DNA of 64,000 nt from positions 2,936,001 through 3,000,000 of the forward strand of contig NZ_CP108568.1 of assembly GCF_036010485.1 (NCBI RefSeq). The letters are read 5' to 3'. The DNA is from Streptomyces sp. NBC_01198 (GTDB taxonomy: Bacteria; Actinomycetota; Actinomycetes; Streptomycetales; Streptomycetaceae). Positions within the stretch are counted from its first letter, which is position 1; each line of letters opens with the position of its first letter. The position numbers and the translations under genes were made by a program. Positions 1 through 7,721 of this stretch are shown piece after piece. The notes beneath the pieces were generated by a model. That model made no database searches, was not told the origin of the DNA, and saw nothing but the letters and a program-made list of their open reading frames with translations.

Positions 1-60
1 CCCCTCGACACCCCCACCCTCACCCGCCTGGCGGCGACCCTGCCTCTGGCCTCGGCCTAG
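1..60 (+). CDS. C-terminal end of an upstream gene (partial)
   Basis: Frame 1 is open from the first base and ends at TAG 58-60, giving 19 residues that begin PLDTPTLTRL and end LASA. A repeat-filled stretch starts right after it, as expected at a gene boundary. Nothing can be said about function. The frame could also be open by chance in such GC-rich DNA, so this is tentative. Confidence 0.4.
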   Translation, partial: PLDTPTLTRLAATLPLASA

Positions 61-660
61 CCCGTGCGCTTCGCTGGCCGCTCTGGCTCGGAGGGGTGCA
101 CTTGCGGCGTGGCCGCACCCTTCCCGCCCCTCGGGCCACGCCCCCGGGGGGTGCCACTTGCGCTGGGCGCGCCGCTCTCCCGCCACGCGGGCTGGGCACG
201 CCGTTCCCCGCGCCCCTCAGGGGGTGCCACTTGCTGTCGGCGGGCTGCTTTCCCGCCGCTCGGGCTGGGCGCGCAGTTCCCCGCGCCCCTCCGGGGGGGG
301 TGCCACTTGCGGTGGCTTCGCACCTTGCGCTGCGTCGGGGCTTGTCGCGCCGTTCCTCGCGCCCCTGGAAAACGCTCACCCTCCGCTCAGGGGGCAAGCC
401 ATCAGGGGCGCGGGGAACTGCGCGACAAGCCCCCACCAGGCCGCAGGCAAGCACACCACCGCAAGGGGCAGCACCACAGGGGCGCGGGGAACTGCGCGAC
501 AAGCCCCCACAGGGGCGCGGGAAGTGCGCGTCGTCCAGCCACGGTGCGGTGGCACTGTGAACGCGACAGGACGGGACACCCACCCAAGGGCGCGGGGCAC
601 GGCGCGAAAGGCCACGACGTACGCGCGGCGTACACCGCACAACCGGACCGGAGGTACATC
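61..660. repeat. Intergenic repeat field in both orientations
   Basis: No convincing gene is seen; long open frames here are GC-driven. The core GTGCCACTTG recurs at 151, 224 and 300 (a diverged copy near 96), spaced about 75 bp, each preceded by a GTTCCCCGCGCCCCT-like block. From about 402 the same elements appear in the opposite orientation: CAGGGGCGCGGGGAACTGCG near 402 and 477, again about 75 bp apart. Related copies lie near 5.5, 23.1, 36.2 and 41.1 kb. The blocks can pair with each other and could form large hairpins. This looks like a dispersed streptomycete intergenic repeat family. Confidence 0.75.
619..633. promoter_or_regulatory. Inverted repeat upstream of the ROK regulator
   Basis: GTACGC-GCG-GCGTAC is a perfect 6-3-6 inverted repeat ending 27 bp before the GTG start of the ROK gene. 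A GGAGG ribosome site follows at 650-654. The position suits an autoregulatory operator, which is an inference. Confidence 0.4.
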
Positions 661-1887
661 GTGGGGAAGAGCACAGGCGCACAAGCCGGCCTTCGGCAGC
701 GGAACATGGCCCTGGTCATGCAGGCACTCGCCGCGGGCGAGAAGGTCACCCGGGCCGCGGTGGCCGCCGAGGTGGGGCTGACGCGGGCCACCGTGTCGAC
801 GCTCGTGGACGAGTTGCTGGCCGTCGGCCTCGTGGCGGAGCAGGGCGCGCAGCGCCCCGGCACGGTGGGCCGCCCCGGCACCGTGCTGGCGCTGGCCGAG
901 ACGGGCCCGGCCGGCATCGGGGCGGAGATCGGCGTGGACCACCTCGCCGCCTGCGCGGTGGACCTCACCGGCAGGGTGCGGGTCCGCGCCGATCGCCCGG
1001 CGGCGAACCGCGGCCGCCCGGCGGCGGCCGTCCTGGCCGAGCTCGCGGAGCTGACCGCCGGCGTGACCGCCGAGGCGGCGGCGGCCGGCCTGCACCCGGT
1101 GCGGACCACGGTCGCGGTCCCTGGCCTGATCGGCCCGGACCGCGGCACGGTGCTGCGCGCGCCGAACCTCGGCTGGGAGGACGTACCGCTGGCCGCGGCC
1201 TTCGGCGGGGGCGCGGCCACCGCGGTGGAGAACGAGGCCAACCTCGGCGCCCTGGCCGAGCTGTGGCTCGGCGGCCACGACGGCCGCCTCACCGACTTCG
1301 TCCACGTGTCCGCCGAGATCGGCATCGGCGCCGCCCTGGTCGTGGAGGGCCGCCTCTTCCGCGGTGCCCGCGGCTTCGCCGGCGAGCTGGGGCACGTGCC
1401 CGTACGCCCGGAGGGCCCCCGGTGCTCGTGCGGTGCGAACGGCTGTCTTGAGACCTACGCTGGCGAGGAGGCGCTGCTGCGGGCCGCGGGTGTGCGCACC
1501 GGACGCGGCCCGGCACTGAAAGCGGCGGCCGTCGCAGGCGACCCTGCGGCACTGCGTGCGCTGGAGGAGGCAGGCGCCGCCCTGGGCATAGCCCTCAGCG
1601 GTGCGGTCAACCTGCTCGACCCGCAGGCCGTGGTGGTCGGCGGCCCGCTCGCGGACCTTGCGCCCTGGCTGCTGCCGGGCGTGCGCCGCGAGCTCGCCGC
1701 CCGCGTCACCGACCGCCAGTGGCGCGCCCAGGACGTACTGATCTCCCGGCTCGGCCATGACGGCGTACTGCGCGGGGCCGCCTACAGCTCGGTGCGTACC
1801 GTGCTGGACGACCCCGCGACATGGATCCGTACCGTTACAGAGCCGAACCTGCCACCCACTGGCTCCACGTCATGTTCCAGCCGTTGA
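661..1887 (+). CDS. ROK-family transcriptional regulator
   Basis: This 408-aa protein has an N-terminal winged helix-turn-helix (about residues 5-70, with the recognition region EVGLTRATVSTLVDEL), followed by a ROK (repressor/ORF/kinase) fold. The ROK zinc motif CSCGANGCLE is complete (C255, C257, C262). The family usually represses sugar-uptake or sugar-use genes and responds to a sugar or sugar phosphate; the ligand cannot be predicted here. GTG at 661 was chosen because GGAGG lies 6 nt upstream and the conserved domain starts immediately; the frame is open far upstream but is repeat DNA there. Its 3' end overlaps the convergent L,D-transpeptidase gene by 53 bp. Confidence 0.88.
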   Translation: MGKSTGAQAGLRQRNMALVMQALAAGEKVTRAAVAAEVGLTRATVSTLVDELLAVGLVAEQGAQRPGTVGRPGTVLALAETGPAGIGAEIGVDHLAACAVDLTGRVRVRADRPAANRGRPAAAVLAELAELTAGVTAEAAAAGLHPVRTTVAVPGLIGPDRGTVLRAPNLGWEDVPLAAAFGGGAATAVENEANLGALAELWLGGHDGRLTDFVHVSAEIGIGAALVVEGRLFRGARGFAGELGHVPVRPEGPRCSCGANGCLETYAGEEALLRAAGVRTGRGPALKAAAVAGDPAALRALEEAGAALGIALSGAVNLLDPQAVVVGGPLADLAPWLLPGVRRELAARVTDRQWRAQDVLISRLGHDGVLRGAAYSSVRTVLDDPATWIRTVTEPNLPPTGSTSCSSR

Positions 1888-3187
1888 GGCCGTTGCTGGG
1901 CTGGATCGTCTTGTCGGGCGAGTTGACGACCGTGACGACGTCGCCGAGCAGCGAGTGGTTGTAGAACCACGCGGCGTCGGTGCTCGGGTCCTTGCCGCCC
2001 TTGAGGTCCTCCAGACCGATGCAGCCGTGGCTGGTGTTGGCGTGACCGAAGACCGAGGGGTCGCCCCAGTAGTTGCCGTGGATGAACGTGCCGGAGTTGC
2101 TCAGCCGCATGGCGTGCGGCACGTCGGGGATGTCGTACTCGCCCTTGCCGTCGTCGTCGGTGAAGCCGACCGTGGCACCGTTCATCCGGGTCGTCTGGTC
2201 CTTCTCCTCGATGACCATCTGACCGTTGTAGGTGGTGTGGCCGTCGCCGCCGGCGGAGATCGGGATGGTCCTGATGACCTGGCCGTCGCGGACCACGGTC
2301 ATCATGTGGGTCTTGGTGTCGACCGTGGAGACCTGCGAGCGGCCCACGTCGAAGCCCACGGTCTTGTCCTGGACGCCGTAGACGCCCGGGGCGCCCTTGA
2401 TGCCCTTGAGGTGCAGGTCGAGCGTGACGTGCGAGCCGGCCGTCCAGTACGTCTGCGGGCGCAGGTCGAGCCGCTTGGCGCTGAACCAGTGCCCGACCAC
2501 CTGCTGCCCGCTGCTCGACGTCACGGAGACGCCCCGCTGCACGGCGGCCCGGTCGGCCTTGGCTATCGACTTGTCGAAGTTCACCGACACCGGCATCCCG
2601 ACGCCGACGGTGGAGCCGTCCTCGGGCGTGAAGTAGCCGACGAAGGTGGACGGTTTGGCGGCGGCCGTGGCGAAGGTGGAGGTCGCGGCGACGGGCTGGC
2701 CCTTGGTGTCGGTGGCCGAGGCGGCGATCGCGTACTGGACGCTGTGCGCCAGCGAGCCGGACGGGGTCCAGCTCTTCTTGTCGGCGGACAGCTTGCCCGC
2801 GACCTTGTGCCCGGTCGCCTTGGACGTCATGGTCACCGAGGTCAGGGTGCCACCGCTGACGGAGACCTTGACGCTCCCGGTGACCTTGGCGCCGGTGCCG
2901 CCGTTCTGCGGAGTGATGGTGATCTTCGCCGCCGAGGTGTGCTTGGCCGCGGCCGCGTCCTGGCTGGACTGCGTGACGACGGGCTGCGTCGGCGAGGGCG
3001 CCGGCGCGGTGTGCGCGGCCGACGGCGACGAGCTCGCGGCGGACTTGCCGTCCGCGTGGGAGCCGCCACCGCTGCACGCGGCGAGGGCGATACTGCCGCC
3101 GATCAGCACCGCTGCGGCCGCGATGGTGCGGCGCCGGGTGATCCTGGGGTGCTTCTCCGGGGCAGATCCGTTCTCAGGCGGCGTCAC
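1835..3187 (-). CDS. L,D-transpeptidase lipoprotein (YkuD domain)
   Basis: This 450-aa lipoprotein should form 3-3 peptidoglycan crosslinks outside the membrane. A basic stretch and hydrophobic signal lead to a lipobox ending ALAAC (lipidated Cys38). A Ser/Ala-rich linker and two Ig-like beta domains come next, then the YkuD catalytic domain with FIHGNYW (His370) and SHGCIGL (His387, Cys389). The architecture resembles mycobacterial Ldt enzymes. GTG 3187 is preferred: GGAGAG lies just upstream and the signal peptide begins cleanly. A start at 3229 would add 14 unlikely residues. It is transcribed toward the ROK gene and overlaps it tail to tail. Confidence 0.9.
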   Translation of the reverse strand: MTPPENGSAPEKHPRITRRRTIAAAAVLIGGSIALAACSGGGSHADGKSAASSSPSAAHTAPAPSPTQPVVTQSSQDAAAAKHTSAAKITITPQNGGTGAKVTGSVKVSVSGGTLTSVTMTSKATGHKVAGKLSADKKSWTPSGSLAHSVQYAIAASATDTKGQPVAATSTFATAAAKPSTFVGYFTPEDGSTVGVGMPVSVNFDKSIAKADRAAVQRGVSVTSSSGQQVVGHWFSAKRLDLRPQTYWTAGSHVTLDLHLKGIKGAPGVYGVQDKTVGFDVGRSQVSTVDTKTHMMTVVRDGQVIRTIPISAGGDGHTTYNGQMVIEEKDQTTRMNGATVGFTDDDGKGEYDIPDVPHAMRLSNSGTFIHGNYWGDPSVFGHANTSHGCIGLEDLKGGKDPSTDAAWFYNHSLLGDVVTVVNSPDKTIQPSNGLNGWNMTWSQWVAGSAL

Positions 3188-3513
3188 GCATCTCTCCAAT
3201 GGGGCTGGGGTCCCCCGCGGATGCACCACGGGCTTCTTCCGTCCCCAATGGAAACAGCCCGGCCGGGCAAATCACCCTTTCCGGACCCAACTGTGGCCTT
3301 TCACACGCCGGCCGCCCGGACCGCCGGACCGTACGCATGTACGCCACCACGCACGGTGACCGTTCGGGCTCCGTGGCTGGCGGCCCGGCGACGGCGGCCG
3401 GGCCGCGCTTCCGTGCGCCCCCGCCGGTGCCCGGGAGTCGGCTTCCCAAGGAGTGGCCCCAGTCACTACCATCAGCCACCACGGTCAAGTCGTCGCAACC
3501 CCTGGGGGTTCCA

Positions 3514-3786
3514 TTGGCCTCGCCCCGCCCTTACGTCGCCGCAGCCGCCGCTTCCGTGCTGGCCGCGTTGTATTTCGTCCCGTCCGCGAGCGCCAGCCCC
3601 CAGCACGCGCCCGCCGCGAAGCCGGCCCACGCCACCGGCGCCGTACCCTCCTCGCAGCAGCTGGACCTCGCGGACACCGGCAGCATCGACACCACGCCGT
3701 ACGTGATCGGCGGCTCGGCCTTCCTGGTGGCCGGCGCCGCACTGGTCGTCGACGCGACCCGGCGGGCACGCCGGGCCGCGCTCTGA
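3514..3786 (+). CDS. Small LAXTG-anchored cell-wall protein
   Basis: This 90-aa protein combines a short Sec signal peptide (cleavage probably after SASA, about residue 27), a Pro/Ala-rich mature segment, the sorting motif LADTG (52-56), a hydrophobic span (about 63-79) and a basic tail, TRRARRAAL. That is a complete cell-wall sorting signal. LAXTG is the motif used by class E sortases in streptomycetes, for example on chaplins. TTG at 3514 is chosen because a G-rich ribosome site (GGGGG, 3504-3508) lies 5 nt upstream and the signal peptide starts there. There is no chaplin domain, so the role is unknown. It converges on hutH with a 9-bp gap. Confidence 0.72.
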   Translation: MASPRPYVAAAAASVLAALYFVPSASASPQHAPAAKPAHATGAVPSSQQLDLADTGSIDTTPYVIGGSAFLVAGAALVVDATRRARRAAL

Positions 3787-3795
3787 CCTGGCAGG

Positions 3796-5370
3796 TTACG
3801 CCAGCGGTCCGGTGACCGCCTCGGCCGCGCGGACCAGCGCGCCGGACCGTACGAAGGCGTGCGCCGCCTCCAGGTCCGGCGCCAGGAACCGGTCCCGGCC
3901 GGGGCCCGGCACGCCCGCGTCCCGTACGGCCGCGAGCACCGCGGCGGTGGCCAGAGCGGGCCTGCCGCCCGCGACCGCCCTGATCTCCAGCGCCCGGGTG
4001 GCGGCGAACATCTCCACGGCGATGATCCGCGCCAGCGCGTCGACCGCGGTCCGCAGCTTGCGTGCCGCCGACCAGCCCATCGACACGTGGTCCTCCTGCA
4101 TCGCGGAGGACGGGATCGAGTCGACCGAGGCCGGCACCGCGAGCCGCTTCATCTCGCTGACCAGCGCCGCCTGGGTGTACTGCGCGATCATCAGCCCGGA
4201 GTCGACCCCCGGGTCGTCGGCCAGGAACGGCGGCAGGCCGTGCGACCTGTTCTTGTCCAGCAGGCGGTCGGTGCGCCGCTCGGCGATCGACCCGAGGTCG
4301 GCGGCGGCGATCGCCAGGAAGTCCAGCACGTAGCCGACGGGGGCGCCGTGGAAGTTGCCGTTCGACTCCACCCGCCCTCCCCCAGGGGAGGTACCCCCCT
4401 CCAGGACGACGGGATTGTCGACGGCCGCGGCCAGTTCGCGCTCCGCGACCAGCCGGGCGTGCGCCAGGGTGTCCCGGCCCGCGCCTGCCACCTGCGGGGC
4501 GCAGCGGATGGAGTACGCGTCCTGCACCCGCGGGGCGTCGTCCTGGTGATGCCCCGTCAGGCCGGAACCGGCGAGCACCTTGGCCATGTTGGCCGCGCTG
4601 GCCGCCTGGCCCGGGTGCGGGCGGATGGCGTGCAGCTCGGGCGCGAGCACCCGCTCGGTGCCGAGCAGGGCCTCCAGCGACAGGGCGGCGGTGATGTCGG
4701 CCGCGGTGTACAGGCCCGCGAGGTCGGCGCAGGCCATCACCAGCATGCCGAGCATGCCGTCGGTGCCGTTGATGAGGGCCAGGCCCTCCTTCTCCCGCAG
4801 CTCCACCGGCTCGATGCCGTGCTCGGCGAGCAGCTCGGGCACCGGCCGCACCACACCGTCCGGGCCCTCCGCCTCGCCCTCGCCCATCAGCACCTGGGCG
4901 CAGTGCGCGAGCGGCGCGAGGTCGCCGGAGCAGCCGAGGCTGCCGTACTCGTGGACGACGGGGGTGATGCCCGCGTTCAGCAGCGCGGCCATCGTCTCCG
5001 CGACCAGCGGGCGCACGCCGGTGCGGCCGGACGCGAGCGTCTTGAGCCGCAGGAACATCAGCGCGCGGACGACCTCGCGCTCCACCTTCGGGCCCATCCC
5101 GGCGGCGTGCGACCGCACGAGGGAGCGCTGCAGCTGCGCTCTGAGCTCGGGGGAGATGTGGCGCACGGCGAGTGCGCCGAAGCCGGTGGAGACGCCGTAC
5201 ACCGGTTCCGGCCTGGCAGCCAGCGCCTCCACGGTGGCCCGTGCGGCGGCCATGCCGCTGGTCGCGGCGGCACTCAGCTCCACGACGGCGCCGGCGCGGG
5301 CCACGGCGAGGACGTCCTCCGGACCGGCCCCGTGCGGCCCGATCACCACGGTGTGCATATTCATATTCAC
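3796..5370 (-). CDS. hutH: Histidine ammonia-lyase
   Basis: HutH deaminates L-histidine to urocanate and ammonia, the first step of histidine use, in the cytoplasm. The 524-aa length is normal. The MIO prosthetic group should form from Cys147-Ser148-Gly149 within GSLGCSGDLAPL; many bacteria have Ala-Ser-Gly there, and I recall the Cys form from streptomycetes. Other conserved blocks are YGVSTGFG, NGTDGMLG, QDAYSIRC, ESNGNFHG and SSAMQEDHVSM. The start has several candidates (GTG AAT ATG AAT ATG). An extra GTSPGGG segment sits just before RVESNGNFHG and is encoded by a small inverted element (4377-4398). There is no other hut gene in the window. Confidence 0.96.
   Translation of the reverse strand: MNMNMHTVVIGPHGAGPEDVLAVARAGAVVELSAAATSGMAAARATVEALAARPEPVYGVSTGFGALAVRHISPELRAQLQRSLVRSHAAGMGPKVEREVVRALMFLRLKTLASGRTGVRPLVAETMAALLNAGITPVVHEYGSLGCSGDLAPLAHCAQVLMGEGEAEGPDGVVRPVPELLAEHGIEPVELREKEGLALINGTDGMLGMLVMACADLAGLYTAADITAALSLEALLGTERVLAPELHAIRPHPGQAASAANMAKVLAGSGLTGHHQDDAPRVQDAYSIRCAPQVAGAGRDTLAHARLVAERELAAAVDNPVVLEGGTSPGGGRVESNGNFHGAPVGYVLDFLAIAAADLGSIAERRTDRLLDKNRSHGLPPFLADDPGVDSGLMIAQYTQAALVSEMKRLAVPASVDSIPSSAMQEDHVSMGWSAARKLRTAVDALARIIAVEMFAATRALEIRAVAGGRPALATAAVLAAVRDAGVPGPGRDRFLAPDLEAAHAFVRSGALVRAAEAVTGPLA
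4377..4398. repeat. Short inverted element inserted in frame in hutH
   Basis: CTCCCC-CA-GGGGAG followed by GTACCCCC resembles the GGGGTACCCCCA-type elements found between genes at 5490-5519 and near 41340. In hutH it accounts for the extra residues GTSPGGG ahead of the conserved RVESNGNFHG block. The reading frame is kept. Confidence 0.5.
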
Positions 5371-5489
5371 GCACCCTAGGCACTGAATCCCTCCCTGTCA
5401 CCATCCCCCCGCCCCCTCCCCCCTCCGCCGGCCTTCGCACCCCGCAGCGCATCCTCCCTGGCCGCCCCCCCCCTGAACCAGGGGCGCGT

Positions 5490-5519
5490 GGGGGTACCCC
5501 CAGGCGAAGCGCTGGGGGG
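5490..5519. repeat. Short palindromic intergenic element
   Basis: GGGGGTACCCCCAGG, a short spacer and CGCTGGGGGG form an imperfect inverted repeat between the 5' end of hutH and the 3' end of the diguanylate cyclase gene. It is followed by a fragment of the GGGGAACGGCGCGCGA-type repeat. It could act as a transcript end hairpin for the minus-strand cyclase gene. Confidence 0.5.
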
Positions 5520-5602
5520 AACGGCGCGCGAAACCACGACGCACCGCAAGAGCGAAAGCCACCGCACGTGGCAGTCACCCCAGAGCCGCCGGCAGGCGGG
5601 AC

Positions 5603-6760
5603 TCACCCGGGCGCGCGCCCCCGCAGGTGGCGGCGTTCCGACTGCGGCACCGGTGGGGGGGAGTCGGCCAGGCGGAGGACCGGGTCCTCCGGGCCCTCGC
5701 GGCCGGCGACGATCGGCCGGGGCGAACGCAGCGCCTTCGCCCGGTACTGCGCGGCGTCGGCGAGCCGGAAGAGCCGCCGCGCCGACCGCACCGGCCCGAT
5801 CGGGTCGCCGGTGGACGCGACGCCGCAGGCGACCCCTTCGCCGACGTCGAACCTCGCCGCCCGCAGGCACAGTTCACCGGCCGCCCGGACCACCTCGTCC
5901 GCGCTGCTGCCCACCGCGAGGATGCAGAACTCGTCACCGCCCAGCCGCGCGGCGAGGCTGCCGGGCAGCATGGCACCGCACAGGGACAGCAGCGACCCGA
6001 AGCGTTCGAGCAGGCGGTCGCCGACCTCGTGGCCGAGCTGGTCGTTGACCTTCTTCAGGCCGTTGAGGTCGCAGACCACCAGGCTGACGGCCGTACCGTC
6101 CGCCCGATGCCGCTCCAGCGCTTCGTCGAGGCGCTGGTCGACAGCCCGGCGGTTGCCGAGGCCGGTGAGCGGGTCGGTGAAGGCCAGCTGCTGGACCTCG
6201 GCGAGCCGCTCGGTCTGGGCGATGCCGGACGCGATGACCGCGGCGAGCACGGTCGCGAAGTCCGCGTCGGGCCGGGCGAACTGCGGCTCGCCGTGGCCGC
6301 GGGCGACGTACACCTCGCCCCAGGCCCGCCCGTGCAGCACCAGCGGCGCGACCACGCAGCTGCCGCGGCCCCGCCGCCGCAGCGCCGCCGCCCGGCCCCA
6401 GCTGCTGCCACCCGGCGAGGCCCCGGTGCCCTCGGACGTCTCGACCCAGGCGTGCGGCTCGCCGCCGCGCGCCCAGCTGCCGTGCAGGAATTCGGCGATC
6501 TCCGGGAAGTCGCGCACCGAGTACGACTCGTCCGCCGGCTCCGGTTCCTCGCCGGGCGCGAGGTCGCCGTCGTTGACCAGCACCCGGAGCCGCCCGGTCT
6601 CCCGCTCCCACGCGGAGACCGCCGCGAAGGAGCCGCCCATCGCCAGCCGCGCCCGGTGCGCGCCGGCCCTGGCCGCGTCCTGCGGGGTCTGCGCGGTCGC
6701 GAGTGCCTGCGCCAGCTCGACGACGGCGCGCAGCCGCAGGTCGGCCGTCCCTTCCTCCAT
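5603..6760 (-). CDS. GAF-GGDEF diguanylate cyclase
   Basis: This is a soluble 385-aa protein. Residues about 1-175 form a GAF-like sensory domain; about 190-350 form a GGDEF domain starting at FTDPLTGLGNRRAVDQRL. The active-site loop RLGGDEFCIL is intact (GGDEF 274-278), so c-di-GMP synthesis is expected. No RxxD inhibitory site is seen just before GGDEF, so product feedback through the usual I-site is doubtful. There is no membrane segment or EAL domain. In streptomycetes c-di-GMP controls development through BldD and WhiG/RsiG. The signal bound by the GAF domain is unknown. Confidence 0.9.
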   Translation of the reverse strand: MEEGTADLRLRAVVELAQALATAQTPQDAARAGAHRARLAMGGSFAAVSAWERETGRLRVLVNDGDLAPGEEPEPADESYSVRDFPEIAEFLHGSWARGGEPHAWVETSEGTGASPGGSSWGRAAALRRRGRGSCVVAPLVLHGRAWGEVYVARGHGEPQFARPDADFATVLAAVIASGIAQTERLAEVQQLAFTDPLTGLGNRRAVDQRLDEALERHRADGTAVSLVVCDLNGLKKVNDQLGHEVGDRLLERFGSLLSLCGAMLPGSLAARLGGDEFCILAVGSSADEVVRAAGELCLRAARFDVGEGVACGVASTGDPIGPVRSARRLFRLADAAQYRAKALRSPRPIVAGREGPEDPVLRLADSPPPVPQSERRHLRGRAPG

Positions 6761-6829
6761 CGTCCCAGGTTAGAGAGCTTTCCCCGGGTTCGGGTGCTTG
6801 CTACGCCGAACGGCCGTCCGGCCCGCGCG

Positions 6830-7633
6830 CTACTCCCCCGGCCAGTCCGGAGTCCGCTTGTCGTTGAAGGCGGCCACGCCTTCTGCCCGGTCGCCGGAGA
6901 AGGCGACCGTGCGCCATGCCGCGTCCTCGACGTCGAGCCCGGCCCGCAGGTCCAGGCCGTGGCCCAGCCGCAGGGCGCGCTTGGCGGCGCGCAGGCCGAC
7001 GGGGCTGTTCCCGGCGACGCGCCCGGCCAGGGCGAGCGCTGCGGTGCGGGCGCTCTCGCCCTCCGGGGCGAGCTGATCGACCAGGCCGAGCGCGGCCGCC
7101 TCGTCGGCGGCGACCCGGCGCGCGGTGTAGATCAGCTCGGCCGCGCGGGCGGCGCCGACCCTGCGGGGCAGCAGCTGGGTGCCGCCGCCGCCGGGGATGA
7201 CGCCGACGGACACCTCGGGCAGGCCGACCACGGCCGTACGGTCGGCGACGATCAGGTCGCAGGCGAGCGCCAGCTCGAAGCCGCCGCCGAGGGCGTAACC
7301 GTGCACCGCGGCGACGGCCGGCATCGGCAGGTCGAGCACACCGGTGTACGCGGCGCGGGCGTACGGCCGCTGCCGGCCGAGTTCGGCGTCCGTCAGGGAG
7401 TTGCGCTCCTTGAGGTCGGCGCCGACGCAGAAGGCCTTCTCGCTGGATGAGCTGACGACGGTGACGCTCACCGTGCGGTCCGCCGCGAGCGCCGCGCAGG
7501 CCGCCGCGATGGCCTCGGCCATGGCCGTGGAGACGGCGTTCATGGCCTTGGGCCGGTCGAGCACCAGCTCGGCCACCCTCCCCCCGCCGTGCCGTTCGAC
7601 CCGCACCCACTCGCCGTACCGCGCCTCAGCCAT
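6830..7633 (-). CDS. Enoyl-CoA hydratase/isomerase family protein
   Basis: This is a 267-aa crotonase-fold protein. It shows the oxyanion-hole region GYALGGGFELALACDL and the conserved Glu-containing segment GLPEVSVGVIPGGGGTQLLPR, so hydration of a 2-enoyl-CoA is the likely reaction. Both catalytic glutamate positions appear filled. The N-terminal part AFCVGADLKER matches the CoA-binding loop. It stands alone between the diguanylate cyclase and adenylate cyclase genes, not in a beta-oxidation operon. The substrate is not evident; branched-chain acyl-CoA breakdown is one option given the nearby carboxylase genes. Confidence 0.9.
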   Translation of the reverse strand: MAEARYGEWVRVERHGGGRVAELVLDRPKAMNAVSTAMAEAIAAACAALAADRTVSVTVVSSSSEKAFCVGADLKERNSLTDAELGRQRPYARAAYTGVLDLPMPAVAAVHGYALGGGFELALACDLIVADRTAVVGLPEVSVGVIPGGGGTQLLPRRVGAARAAELIYTARRVAADEAAALGLVDQLAPEGESARTAALALAGRVAGNSPVGLRAAKRALRLGHGLDLRAGLDVEDAAWRTVAFSGDRAEGVAAFNDKRTPDWPGE

Positions 7634-7721
7634 CGACCCGCCTCCCGGTTAACGCCCGTGAACGGGCCTCATCCTGCCACGCGCCGCCGGCCGCCCGGCG
7701 GGTCAGGCCTGGGGGCGGGGG

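Noticed and set aside
619-633. GTACGCGCGGCGTAC upstream of the ROK gene as a copy of the nucleoside operator
   Set aside because: Its dyad spacing differs (6-3-6) and the ROK gene has no link to nucleosides; treated as a separate site.
64-660. Long open frames on both strands in the repeat field before the ROK gene
   Set aside because: They arise from GC-rich repeats; no ribosome site or family similarity, and the ROK domain starts cleanly at 661.
2397-2636. Open frames opposite the L,D-transpeptidase and many other long antisense frames (for example opposite hutH and accA2)
   Set aside because: In GC-rich streptomycete DNA the opposite strand of a real gene is often open; these lack family motifs and overlap well-supported genes.
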